Shown here in pieces: positions 1-7,646 of a stretch of DNA of 24,561 nucleotides. The position numbers were made by a program, and so were the translations under genes. This stretch comes from CAZEHS01 sp964649745. GTDB lineage: Bacteria; Bacillota; Clostridia; Peptostreptococcales; Acidaminobacteraceae. A model generated the notes under the pieces. That model saw only the letters and a list, made by a program, of their open reading frames with translations. It was not told the DNA's origin and did no database searches. The stretch is from assembly GCA_964649745.1 (NCBI GenBank), contig CAZYQI010000043.1, positions 1 through 24,561 on the forward strand. The letters are read 5' to 3'. Position 1 is the stretch's first letter, and each line of letters starts with the position of its first letter.

Positions 1-73
1 TTCGTCACCATTTTCATGGCCGGTGGTTTCCAAAAGGGACATGGGGGTCTGCGGCGTACTGCTTTTTAGTGTC
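1..73 (+). promoter_or_regulatory. probable leader-proximal flank of the CRISPR array
   Basis: This stretch directly precedes the first intact repeat, and no repeat copy is found at the upstream position where one would fall if the array continued. The opposite end of the array is decayed, which is typical of the leader-distal end, so the leader and transcription start should lie here and further left. It is only partly in view, is not notably AT-rich, and no promoter is assigned. The 3' end of an adjacent cas gene cannot be excluded. Confidence 0.4.
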
Positions 74-1003
74 GTCGCACCCCGTGCGGGTGCGTGGATT
101 GAAACAGAATTACATCACCGTTCGGGATGCGGTATCATCGTCGCACCCCGTGCGGGTGCGTGGATTGAAACAATAATATTGTAGCTCCTGATGAGCAACT
201 AGCCAGGTCGCACCCCGTGCGGGTGCGTGGATTGAAACAGATCCCCAACCAACTCGGCGCGTAAACCGCTGCGTCGCACCCCGTGCGGGTGCGTGGATTG
301 AAACTGTGACGGTGATGCGATAAAAGGTGGTGCCTTTGGGTCGCACCCCGTGCGGGTGCGTGGATTGAAACTGAATTTGTCTATGGAATTGAGGTTATTG
401 TCCACCGTCGCACCCCGTGCGGGTGCGTGGATTGAAACAGCAATGAAAATATAAGGACAGCCCCGGACGCTCGTCGCACCCCGTGCGGGTGCGTGGATTG
501 AAACTTGGCAGTACCACCGGCAATCTCATCCAACGGCACGTCGCACCCCGTGCGGGTGCGTGGATTGAAACACCCCCAGAATGGAGGCGCTGCCGAACGC
601 TTTTAGTCGCACCCCGTGCGGGTGCGTGGATTGAAACACTCGGATTGTTTTTGATCACCGGCAACGCCGCCGGGTCGCACCCCGTGCGGGTGCGTGGATT
701 GAAACATGTACGGGCAGTCCAAGAAAGATGCGCTGAAACGTCGCACCCCGTGCGGGTGCGTGGATTGAAACATCGCGCGCATGCAGCGTGATCAGTAAGA
801 CGGTGTCGCACCCCGTGCGGGTGCGTGGATTGAAACTTTGAGTGCAGTTTAGGGAGTGCTTGTCCTATTGTCGCACCCCGTGCGGGTGCGTGGATTGAAA
901 CTGGATGATCACCATGGGCTGGGGGGAAGTGCTGGACGTCGCACCCCGTGCGGGTGCGTGGATTGAAACTTTGCAAATAATCGCTATGTGCGTGAATTGA
1001 AAC
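74..1003 (+). CRISPR. CRISPR array, type I-C-like repeat, 14 intact repeats plus a decayed terminal half-repeat
   Basis: Fourteen identical 32-bp repeats begin GTCGCACCCC, contain GTGCGGGTGC and end GTGGATTGAAAC. They start at 74, 140, 207, 273, 340, 407, 473, 540, 606, 674, 740, 805, 870 and 938. The internal GCACCC/GGGTGC palindrome gives the crRNA hairpin, and the ATTGAAAC end is the usual 5' handle of type I crRNAs; the repeat closely resembles known subtype I-C repeats. The 13 complete spacers are 33-36 bp and all different. After the last intact repeat (ends 969) there are about 16 bp of spacer-like sequence, then a half-repeat ending 1003 (GTGCGTGAATTGAAAC, one mismatch to the consensus 3' half). 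This places the leader at the left, with transcription rightwards. No cas genes are visible; a Cas3-Cas5-Cas8c-Cas7-Cas4-Cas1-Cas2 locus would be expected left of the window. Confidence 0.97.
986..1003 (+). repeat. degenerate leader-distal CRISPR half-repeat
   Basis: The sequence matches the 3' half of the repeat with a G-to-A change (GTGAATTGAAAC in place of GTGGATTGAAAC), while the 5' half is lost. Only about 16 bp separate it from the last intact repeat, so the final spacer and the 5' half of the repeat appear to have been lost together by deletion. Confidence 0.8.
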
Positions 1004-1287
1004 ACGTTCGTGCAGAGTGTAAACGGAACTGTGGGTGCAGAAGAGACTGGTATCAGGTCTGATAGTACACTTTTTCTATCAAGTGCTGCAAAAGTGATTA
1101 TGCAGAGCATATGGAGGCATAATCGGAGTCAAGCTATAAAAGGCAAAACTCTTGATCTTTTGGCTTACAACCGGCAAAGTTAATAGGAGATATTCTGGAT
1201 AAGAAGTATGGGGTGTTTCAGTAAATTTTGTTATAGTGGGAAGTACAGACAGGTTTCTTCATCACTAGAAAGGCAGGTGCCAATAGC
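1004..1287. other. intergenic region between CRISPR array and first gene
   Basis: No credible gene is seen. The only structure found is an 8-bp inverted repeat, GATTATGC at 1096-1103 and GCATAATC at 1117-1124, around a 13-nt loop. It has no T-tract, so it could be an operator or an RNA hairpin. A short open frame at 1208-1402 overlaps the next gene in another frame and is not credible. Confidence 0.5.
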
Positions 1288-1683
1288 ATGGATTACGTTG
1301 AAGATAACGCCTATAAAGCGATGGTTGATATTTTTGCCACGCTTACAACAGAAGAAGAAATCTATTTTGATGGCTATTTCGCAGCGGATATTTGCAAGGT
1401 GAATGGAAAAACCTCTGTTAATCCTTGTTTTCTGGGGTTTAGCAGTTCTGCCATAACCCTGGTGTATTTAAATGCCACCCTAACCAGGGAGAGGGTGCAG
1501 ACGATTCCGGCATCTTCGATAGAACAGGTCAAACGGAAAAAGATGTTTCTTGCCAAGGGCTTTTATTTGCACCTCAAATGTACAGACGGCGCTACGTATG
1601 TCATTGGGGTAGATCCAACTCTCAAATATCTGCCCCATCAGAGCGATAATGTTGAGAAATTTTTAAGACAATACCACCTCTAA
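1288..1683 (+). CDS. small hypothetical protein, possibly PH-like beta fold
   Basis: A 131-residue soluble protein with no signal peptide or membrane segment. The N-terminal ~20 residues are acidic and probably helical. Residues ~22-115 alternate hydrophobic and polar positions in short strands (for example ITLVYLNATL and FYLHLKCTDG), and a final helix runs VEKFLRQYHL. This pattern is like the small bacterial PH/GRAM-like proteins, but I do not recognise a named family and the function is unknown. A GAAAGG-type ribosome site lies about 13 nt upstream of the ATG. The gene stands alone between the CRISPR array and the GyrI-like genes. Confidence 0.6.
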   Translation: MDYVEDNAYKAMVDIFATLTTEEEIYFDGYFAADICKVNGKTSVNPCFLGFSSSAITLVYLNATLTRERVQTIPASSIEQVKRKKMFLAKGFYLHLKCTDGATYVIGVDPTLKYLPHQSDNVEKFLRQYHL

Positions 1684-1860
1684 TTAGTGAGTCACGCGGA
1701 AGCCTTCCGGGGGGCGCGTATTGGAACGCTTTGAAGTCATGAATCGAGAGAGGCAGTTCTCTTGTAATCATAACGATATGTTAGTATCCACCCCAATTGG
1801 GTAACAACATCTTGCGATTTTGTAGCAGATGCAGGAATAACAGTTTAAGGAGGAGCTTAC

Positions 1861-2322
1861 ATGAACGTTGAAATCACTGTCAATAGGCAGCCATCCATCC
1901 CGACTCTGACGGTTAGAAGGCGCAGTGCGGTTGAGAATCTGCCTGCCACCCTGGGGCAAGCCTACGGAGAAATTATGCACCACGCCGCCAAGACCGGTGC
2001 GGGGGTTGTGGGTCCGGCTTTCGTTGTGTATTACAATATGGACATGACGGATCTTGATATTGAAATTGGATTTGTTTGTGATTCCAAGCCCCAAGGGAAT
2101 GATGCGATTATTTCGGGAGAGATTCCGGAGGGGACTTATGTGACCGCCATGCATATGGGGCCCTATTCTGCCATGGTTCCGCTGTATGAAGCCATGAGCA
2201 GCTTCATTGCTGAGAAGGGCCTGATCCCAACCGGGGTGGCCATTGAATTCTATTACAACTCGCCAATGGAAGTGCAGGAAAGCGAACTGAAAACCAAAAT
2301 TCTTATGCGGGTGAATGATTAG
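1861..2322 (+). CDS. GyrI-like / AraC effector-binding domain protein
   Basis: A 153-residue stand-alone SHV-fold (GyrI-like, AraC_E_bind) domain. It shows the typical N-terminal strand (VEITVNRQPS), a helix followed by GPAFVVYYN, a central strand with DLDIEIGFVCD that carries the acidic residues usually lining the ligand pocket, the TYVTAMHMGPY turn, and the GVAIEFYYNSP strand near the end. There is no DNA-binding domain, so it is not itself a classical regulator; in this family such proteins bind or hydrolyse small hydrophobic compounds or act as effector modules. The start is well supported by AAGGAGGAG 6 nt upstream. A second, more divergent GyrI-like gene follows. Confidence 0.85.
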   Translation: MNVEITVNRQPSIPTLTVRRRSAVENLPATLGQAYGEIMHHAAKTGAGVVGPAFVVYYNMDMTDLDIEIGFVCDSKPQGNDAIISGEIPEGTYVTAMHMGPYSAMVPLYEAMSSFIAEKGLIPTGVAIEFYYNSPMEVQESELKTKILMRVND

Positions 2323-2540
2323 GTGAAAGCTCTCCCTGGGCATTTAGGATCCGGTTATACCTGCTGATCATGTATCCCTTGTGTTTTCTGTTAAGTATCC
2401 TTGCGGAAATTCACCAGGGATTTTTCATTCAAATCCAATGTTTCGCAGAGCGGATGTCGTATTTTTCTACACCTCCATCGGCTCATCCCTTAAAAAGGGT
2501 ATGTAATTTTGAATAGCCTCAAAATTAAGGAGAAAACCTG
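2323..2540. other. intergenic region between the two GyrI-like genes
   Basis: No gene is seen. A short CCCTT/AAGGG hairpin lies near 2488-2500 and an AAGGAG ribosome site just before the next ATG. No clear promoter or terminator was recognised. Confidence 0.4.
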
Positions 2541-3212
2541 ATGAGCAATAGCTTGGATAAAAAAGCAGATTGGAAAAAAGATGAAAGAGTTTTCTATCAG
2601 CCCAAAGCACAACCGGAACGGGTTCTCGTTCCGCCTATGAAATATTTCGTACTGCAGGGTCAGGGAAACCCCAATGAGGCCTTTTTTGGAGAGTATATCG
2701 AGGCGCTGTTTGGAGCAGCTTATCGGCTGCGAATGTCCGACAAGAGCAATAGCGGGCCGGAGGGCTTTTTTGAGTACACGGTCTACCCCCTTGAAGGGGT
2801 ATGGGATTTGACGGAAGCTGGAAAGGCCAAGCTGAAAGAGGCGGGTACCTCCGGCGATGTTTCTCAAGTGAAGGATGACTTTACATTTAGCCTGATGATC
2901 CGGCAACCTGATTTTGTAACGGAAGACTGGGTTCACAGAAACCTTCCGTTGTTGGCGGAAAAGAAGAAAAACAAGCTGATAGAAGCGATTCAGCTTGTTA
3001 CGATTGAAGAGGGGCTCTGCGTGCAGATGCTTCACAATGGCCCTTATGACAGTGAACCGGAGAGCTTTCTGGCGATGGAAGCCTTTTGCGTTTCCAACCA
3101 ACTGAAGCGAATAGGAAAATCTCACCGTGAAATCTATCTGTCGGATGCAAGAAAAACGGCACCTGAAAATCTGAGAACCGTGCTGAGGATAAGCGTGGAA
3201 AGCATGGGTTGA
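2541..3212 (+). CDS. GyrI-like small-molecule-binding protein (long form)
   Basis: A 223-residue protein of the longer GyrI-like group found in Firmicutes. The N-terminus (DKKADWKKDERVFYQPKAQP) is a lysine-rich lead. It is followed by PPMKYFVLQGQGNPNE, the first strand of the SHV fold, and a segment containing EYTVYPLEGVWDL, where the aromatic and acidic pocket residues typically sit. The second half has DFTFSLMIRQPDFV and a later LCVQMLHNGPYDSEP segment matching the HxGPY turn of the family. A C-terminal basic tail (GKSHREIYLSDARKTAPENLRTVLR) is also characteristic. No DNA-binding domain is present. The ribosome site AAGGAG lies about 8 nt before the ATG. The ligand is unknown; proteins of this group are often near drug- or stress-responsive genes. 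Confidence 0.85.
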   Translation: MSNSLDKKADWKKDERVFYQPKAQPERVLVPPMKYFVLQGQGNPNEAFFGEYIEALFGAAYRLRMSDKSNSGPEGFFEYTVYPLEGVWDLTEAGKAKLKEAGTSGDVSQVKDDFTFSLMIRQPDFVTEDWVHRNLPLLAEKKKNKLIEAIQLVTIEEGLCVQMLHNGPYDSEPESFLAMEAFCVSNQLKRIGKSHREIYLSDARKTAPENLRTVLRISVESMG

Positions 3213-3278
3213 GCGCTCAACGGATAATGCTTCCTGCTTGATTTGGGTACGCTGGAGTCTCCATGAAAAGGGGATAAA

Positions 3279-3917
3279 ATGAACGATTTAGTGGAAATTT
3301 ACAACAGGCTTTATGCCGCCTATGGGACGCAGCAGTGGTGGCCGGCCAGAACCCCCTATGAGATGATGGTTGGGGCTATCCTCACGCAAAACACGGCGTG
3401 GAGCAATGTTGAGAAAGCACTTCTCCAAATGGGTGAGAATCTTAATCCGGAATATGTTCTCGCTGCGGAGCCGGAGGTGTTGGCGGCCCAGATACGGAGC
3501 AGCGGCTATCATAACCAGAAGGCCTTGAGGTTGAAGTCCCTTACGGAATGGTATGGGGAGTACGGCTATGATATTCACCGGGTACGGGAGGCAGACGGCG
3601 AAGAACTCCGACGACAGCTTTTGGCCATCAAGGGTATCGGTGGAGAAACAGCGGATTCCATCCTGACCTATGCCCTGGATAAACCTTTTTTTGTGGTGGA
3701 TGCCTACACCCGAAGAATCCTTCAACGCTACGGCTACGACCTTCCCAAAGCCTATGATGGGCTCCGGGAGATGATTGAGTCGGCCGTTCCCAGAACGTTG
3801 TATGTTTATAACGAATTCCACGCACTGATTGTCAGGCACGCCAAGATGCACTGCACAGTAAAGCCTCGGTGTGAGGGTTGCCCTCTGGAAGGGCGTTGCC
3901 AAAAGCGGATACTCTAG
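3279..3917 (+). CDS. endonuclease III-family DNA glycosylase with 4Fe-4S cluster
   Basis: A 212-residue HhH-GPD base-excision repair glycosylase, expected to remove damaged bases from DNA. The N-terminal helix bundle includes the motif AILTQNTAW (residues 33-41). The helix-hairpin-helix runs LLAIKGIGGETADSIL (114-129) and the catalytic aspartate is D141 in FVVDAYTRR. Four cysteines at 192, 198, 201 and 207 form the C-terminal iron-sulfur loop with spacing X5-X2-X5, one residue shorter than in classical Nth. The residue that is the catalytic lysine in bifunctional Nth (GxGxKTA) is glutamate here (GGETA), as in the MagIII-like monofunctional group, so 3-methyladenine glycosylase activity is plausible and AP-lyase activity doubtful. 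An AAAGGGG-type ribosome site precedes the ATG. Confidence 0.9.
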   Translation: MNDLVEIYNRLYAAYGTQQWWPARTPYEMMVGAILTQNTAWSNVEKALLQMGENLNPEYVLAAEPEVLAAQIRSSGYHNQKALRLKSLTEWYGEYGYDIHRVREADGEELRRQLLAIKGIGGETADSILTYALDKPFFVVDAYTRRILQRYGYDLPKAYDGLREMIESAVPRTLYVYNEFHALIVRHAKMHCTVKPRCEGCPLEGRCQKRIL

Positions 3918-4002
3918 CTTGTTTGCAGGAATAAGAGCAGGGGTATCCATGAATTAAATCCTTAAGGGAATTATCTGAAGGGACGGGGAGGGGGAGCGAT
4001 CC

Positions 4003-4356
4003 TTGAAGCTGACACCGGATCAACAGAACCGATTTAACCAGCTGGCTGCGCAATCTGGCCAACTGCCGGGAGCCCTGAGTCACGAATATGAAGCGGCCTT
4101 TTATCTGATGAGCCTGCATAAGGAGTTGTTCATCAAGGCGGGAGGGTATGTGGATGAAGGTGGCATCGATTTTGAAAGCTGCTTGGAAGAGCAGGAGTTC
4201 AGTGCAGGCTACCGGGTATTGCTGTACCTGGCGCACAACCTATTTTGCGATGGCTCCGAGGATAAGATATCCCCGGTGGATCTGATGATCCTGGACAAGG
4301 AAAATTTCGACGGGGCTCTGGAGGCTGTCCGAATACGCGGGGCGAAGGTATGGTGA
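4003..4356 (+). CDS. small hypothetical protein (DUF6075-like), TTG start
   Basis: A 117-residue soluble, acidic, mainly helical protein. The pattern HEYEAAFYLMSLHKELF, then GGIDFESCLEEQEFSAGYRVLLYLAHNLF, resembles a small uncharacterised Firmicutes family (DUF6075-like, from memory). The start is TTG: a strong GGAGGGGG ribosome site lies 8-9 nt upstream and no usable ATG exists nearby in frame. It lies 85 bp after the glycosylase gene, possibly co-transcribed, and is followed by a rho-independent terminator. Function is unknown. Confidence 0.7.
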   Translation: MKLTPDQQNRFNQLAAQSGQLPGALSHEYEAAFYLMSLHKELFIKAGGYVDEGGIDFESCLEEQEFSAGYRVLLYLAHNLFCDGSEDKISPVDLMILDKENFDGALEAVRIRGAKVW

Positions 4357-4424
4357 TCCACTCCAATGGGAAAAGGATTTAAGAGAAGATTATAGAGTTT
4401 TCAGTTGTGAAATAAAAAACATAA

Positions 4425-4466
4425 AGTCTCTGTGGCCGATGAAAAGCCGGTTGCAGAGGCTTTTTG
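4425..4466 (+). terminator. rho-independent terminator after the 4003-4356 gene
   Basis: The stem AGTCTCTG/CAGAGGCT encloses an inner GGCCG/CCGGTT pairing and is followed by a run of five T. It closes the transcript of the preceding genes. It also shows that an in-frame ATG at 4439, inside this hairpin, is not the start of the next gene. Confidence 0.8.
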
Positions 4467-4567
4467 CGTTTATGGAGCAGATGGACGCACACAGAGGGAC
4501 GTCACAAGGGGCATCAAGTGGTACAATACATGTAAAAGCATATTATGTGGGCAAATGGAGAGATCGC

Positions 4568-5095
4568 ATGGACAGCATTGGACTAGACGACATAAAAAAA
4601 ATGGTGGAGGTTTGCCGGGAAGAGCTTGGGGCCCTTGGGCTTCAAACCGGTGAAATTGCCTCTGTAAGCTTCAACAGCAGAGCCAAAACCCTCTTTGGGC
4701 GCTGCAGGCGGGAACGGAGTGGGGTCTATCATATTGAGATCATGACCTACCTGAATCGGCACCGGTCATTGGATGATATCAGGCAAACCATCATGCATGA
4801 GGTGATTCACACCTTGCCGGGCTGCGGAAACCATGGGGAGGCATTTCAAAAGACCGCACGGCTGGTGAATGAAACGCTGGGATACCGGATATCCACCACC
4901 TCTAAGCTCAGCAAGGAAGCAAAGGAAGCCGTTGCGTTCAACTATGTTTTGAAATGCAGCCACTGCGGCGAGGAGCTGAAGCGCTATCACAGAAAGCCAC
5001 GCCTATCGCCACATCACTATCATCTTCCATGTGGAGAGGTCTCTAAAGGCAAGCTGGAGCTATACCGATATATTTATCAGGGAGGAACCCAATGA
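4568..5095 (+). CDS. SprT-like zinc metallopeptidase domain protein
   Basis: A 175-residue protein with the SprT-like fold: a zincin active site H77-E78-V-I-H81 in the sequence IMHEVIHTLPGC, with a likely third ligand H89 in GNHGEAF. A C-terminal zinc ribbon follows. The first knuckle is C130-S-H-C133, but the second is H152-L-P-C155 rather than the usual CxxC, giving a three-cysteine, one-histidine site. Related proteins (SprT, Spartan) act on DNA-bound proteins, though bacterial members are poorly understood. I chose the ATG at 4568, with GGAGAG 5 nt upstream, because the longer frame from 4439 begins inside a terminator. It overlaps the next gene by ATGA, indicating translational coupling. 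Confidence 0.88.
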   Translation: MDSIGLDDIKKMVEVCREELGALGLQTGEIASVSFNSRAKTLFGRCRRERSGVYHIEIMTYLNRHRSLDDIRQTIMHEVIHTLPGCGNHGEAFQKTARLVNETLGYRISTTSKLSKEAKEAVAFNYVLKCSHCGEELKRYHRKPRLSPHHYHLPCGEVSKGKLELYRYIYQGGTQ

Positions 5096-5562
5096 GTATT
5101 GAAAGTGTAAGGAAGCATTTTGAAGCGGAAAAACTGAGCCTTACCATCACCGAGTTCGAAACCAGCACAGCGACGGTGGAGCTGGCCGCCCAGGCTCTGG
5201 GCGTTGAACCAGGCATGATTGCCAAGACCATGGCCCTAAGGCTTCCGGAAAAGGACATCATTCTGGTGGCAAAGGGAGATACACGGCTGGACAACAAAAA
5301 GTGCAAGGCGGCCTTTGGCTCCAAGGCCAAAATGATCGGCTTTGATGAGGTGGAGGCGGTCACGGGGCATCCGGTGGGAGGGGTATGTCCTTTCGGCCTT
5401 ACAACAGCCATGGAGATCTATTTGGATGATTCCTTGAAGGTATACGAGGTGGTGTATCCTGCGGGAGGAGCCTCCAATTCAGCTGTACGGATCACCCCGT
5501 CGGAGCTGGAAGCCGTCACTGGCGGTCGATGGGTGGATGTGTGTGTTGAGAGTGCCAGGTGA
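5092..5562 (+). CDS. YbaK/EbsC-type aminoacyl-tRNA deacylase
   Basis: A 156-residue stand-alone YbaK/ProRS-editing-domain protein that probably hydrolyses misacylated tRNA in the cytoplasm. The family hallmarks are present: STATVELAAQALG near the N-terminus, the essential lysine K45 in MIAKTMALRL, AKGDTRLDNKK (60-70), the ligand loop TGHPVGGVCPFG (91-102), and GGASNSAVRITP (125-136). The start overlaps the upstream metallopeptidase stop as ATGA, and GGAGGAA lies just upstream, so the two are probably co-translated. A diverged copy of residues ~113-155 and of the downstream spacer occurs at 13296-13484, so the region downstream of this gene has been duplicated. Confidence 0.93.
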   Translation: MSIESVRKHFEAEKLSLTITEFETSTATVELAAQALGVEPGMIAKTMALRLPEKDIILVAKGDTRLDNKKCKAAFGSKAKMIGFDEVEAVTGHPVGGVCPFGLTTAMEIYLDDSLKVYEVVYPAGGASNSAVRITPSELEAVTGGRWVDVCVESAR

Positions 5563-5765
5563 TTTCAATGTGCGATTTGAACTTCGCAGGTGTATTTGGA
5601 TGGTAACACCGGGTTTTCAGGCTGCAATACTATCCGAAAATAATGCAAGAACTGCTGCCGTAAGGATTGCCGGAGCGGTTCTTCTTTGTGTAAACCGTTT
5701 ATTTTTGTGGTATCAGCACGTATAAACGTGAAGGATGCCCAAAAGCAGCGGAGGAAGCGTGTCAG

Positions 5766-7646
5766 ATGGTTAACCGAAAGGACTGGATAGCAGCGGGACT
5801 GGGTTTGGTTGGGCTGGCCGGAACCGCATACATTTTTTCATTTAAGCTTGCCGATGTCAGCTACGGAATTGTATGGTCCATGGTATTTCCCACAGTAGCC
5901 GCTGTTGCATACGGTCGCAGAGGGGCTCTTTTCACCGCCCTGGGGGGCCTGTATGTTGTGTTTCCATTTTTGCTTTACGATGACGGTGGGGGTAATCTGG
6001 TGACCCTGGCCATAACCCTGACCTTTCTGTATGTACATGGCTGGGCTGCGGAAAAACGGGGAGCGGGCAGTATGTTGCTCCGTTATCGTTTGTCAGTGGT
6101 ACAGGGACTTTATTCGATTGCAATCATTCCAATATATCTGCTGGGATATCGGCTTCTGTCCCCAGGATTATTTCCCGATTCGGTAACGGCGCTGTTCGGG
6201 TTTAAAGAAGCGGCATATGGACTGGTTTCACTGGTGGTGGCGGAGGGGTTTCTCACGTTGTCGCGGGTTCGGCGCTTCTTGGGATTGACGACGGATGAAT
6301 CCTATAAAGGCAGCGGGATTGCCATGCTGGGAGTCCTGTTGTCCGGTTGTGCATTCGTTGGATTACTGGTGATGGCGGAAGCCTTTTTATTAGGGGGACG
6401 GGAAGGGATATCGTTCCTTGAGCGGCCTGCAGCGGATATTCTCTTTATTGGGTGGCTGGTTCTTGCGTTTCTCCTTGGCATGGGCGGTAAAATGGCCTCG
6501 CTTTTGCAAAAAAAAATGGCCAGTGATCTTCGAATTATTGAGGAGAAAGACCGATACAAGCATATCTTCGAGAACATTGAGGATATCTATTATGAATCCG
6601 AGCTGGATGGGACAACACTGGAAATTTCGCCCTCCGTGGAGCGGATCCTGGGTGTGAAGCGGGAAGCCATGTTAGGCAGAAAAGGGCGCTTTAGTGAAGA
6701 GATACGGAATAAGCTGCGACGGAACGGCTTTCTTCAGAATGAACTGACCACACTGATTGATATATTGGGGAAAGAGCGTGTTTTGTCGGTCAATGCCCGA
6801 CTGGTTGAGGATACAGCAGGTAAGGTTAAGGTCATTGGAATCATACGGGATGTCACGGAATTGGAATTTTCACGGATGGAACTGGTTAAGATAAATCAGG
6901 AATTAGAAGCCCGCGTGGGAATCCGAACCCGGGAACTGGAAATGGCAGTCAGAGAATTGGAGGATTTTTCTTATACCGTGTCCCACGATCTGAAATCTCC
7001 TGTACGGTCAATTGAAAGCTATTGCCAATTCGTATTGGATGATCATGGGGACCGACTTCCTGTAGATGTAAAAGAGACGCTGGGCAGTATACGTGAAATC
7101 TGCGGGGATATGATACACTTCATTCAGCGGCTGTTGGAATATGCCGTAGTCTCCAAAGCGGAATCAAGGAATGTGTGTTTCTGCAGTGCGGATGCCATAC
7201 ACTCCGTCATTGCCGAGCAGATGCCGGGGATCGCAGGACGGGATGTGGTTATCTATGCGCCCCCTGAATTGCCGGCAATATGGGGGGATCCCATGCTGTT
7301 CAGACAGATTATCGCCAATGGGTTATCCAATGCATTGAAATATACACGGTCGTGCCCTCAGACTGTTATTCGGATAAGCTGGAAGGCAGAGGGTGATACC
7401 GTTTGTTTTGCCATGGCGGATAATGGCATCGGCTTTGAGACGGAAAAGGCAGAACGGATTTTTGATATTTTCCATAAGCTGCATATGCCAGAGGAATACG
7501 AAGGGGCCGGAATCGGTCTGGCAACCGTTCGAAAATGCGCAGAGCGCCAGGGGGGAGCTGCGTGGATAACCGGTGCGCCCAATAAAGGCGCCACTCTTTA
7601 TGTTCAAATGCATCTTGGGGAGAAGGAGAAAATGTACCATGACTGA
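5766..7646 (+). CDS. multi-TM PAS sensor histidine kinase
   Basis: A 626-residue membrane sensor kinase. Residues ~8-245 hold about eight hydrophobic segments (roughly 8-25, 33-50, 55-72, 78-92, 110-130, 145-165, 185-210, 225-245), forming an integral membrane sensing domain with little periplasmic sequence. A PAS domain follows (~265-365, starting YKHIFENIEDIYYES), then a coiled coil (~366-402). The HisKA has H407 in YTVSHDLKSPVRS, of the phytochrome/Cph1-like type rather than HEIRTP. The HATPase has an N-box NGLSNALKYT, a G1 box DNGIGF and a G2 box GAGIGLAT. The ribosome site GGAGG lies 11 nt before the ATG. Its stop lies 8 bp inside the next gene, a response regulator, so the two form a two-component pair. 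The signal is unknown. Confidence 0.93.
   Translation: MVNRKDWIAAGLGLVGLAGTAYIFSFKLADVSYGIVWSMVFPTVAAVAYGRRGALFTALGGLYVVFPFLLYDDGGGNLVTLAITLTFLYVHGWAAEKRGAGSMLLRYRLSVVQGLYSIAIIPIYLLGYRLLSPGLFPDSVTALFGFKEAAYGLVSLVVAEGFLTLSRVRRFLGLTTDESYKGSGIAMLGVLLSGCAFVGLLVMAEAFLLGGREGISFLERPAADILFIGWLVLAFLLGMGGKMASLLQKKMASDLRIIEEKDRYKHIFENIEDIYYESELDGTTLEISPSVERILGVKREAMLGRKGRFSEEIRNKLRRNGFLQNELTTLIDILGKERVLSVNARLVEDTAGKVKVIGIIRDVTELEFSRMELVKINQELEARVGIRTRELEMAVRELEDFSYTVSHDLKSPVRSIESYCQFVLDDHGDRLPVDVKETLGSIREICGDMIHFIQRLLEYAVVSKAESRNVCFCSADAIHSVIAEQMPGIAGRDVVIYAPPELPAIWGDPMLFRQIIANGLSNALKYTRSCPQTVIRISWKAEGDTVCFAMADNGIGFETEKAERIFDIFHKLHMPEEYEGAGIGLATVRKCAERQGGAAWITGAPNKGATLYVQMHLGEKEKMYHD

Noticed and set aside
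110..1110. Several open frames on both strands across the repeats, with recurring peptides such as FNPRTRTGCD and VSIHAPARGAT
   Set aside because: They are translations of the CRISPR repeat and spacers; the repeat has few stops, which gives artificial open frames.
1208..1402. A 64-codon plus-strand open frame overlapping the first gene
   Set aside because: It has no ribosome site and overlaps the better-supported gene at 1288 in another frame.
3288..3950. A 220-codon minus-strand open frame
   Set aside because: It is antisense to the DNA glycosylase, which has intact HhH, aspartate and four-cysteine motifs.
4439..4567. A 43-codon N-terminal extension of the SprT-like protein
   Set aside because: Its ATG lies within the rho-independent terminator of the preceding gene, and ATG 4568 has a good ribosome site and matches the domain start.
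5537..5725. A short plus-strand open frame after ybaK
   Set aside because: It begins inside ybaK in another frame, has no ribosome site, and its sequence is partly repeated as non-coding spacer near 13456.
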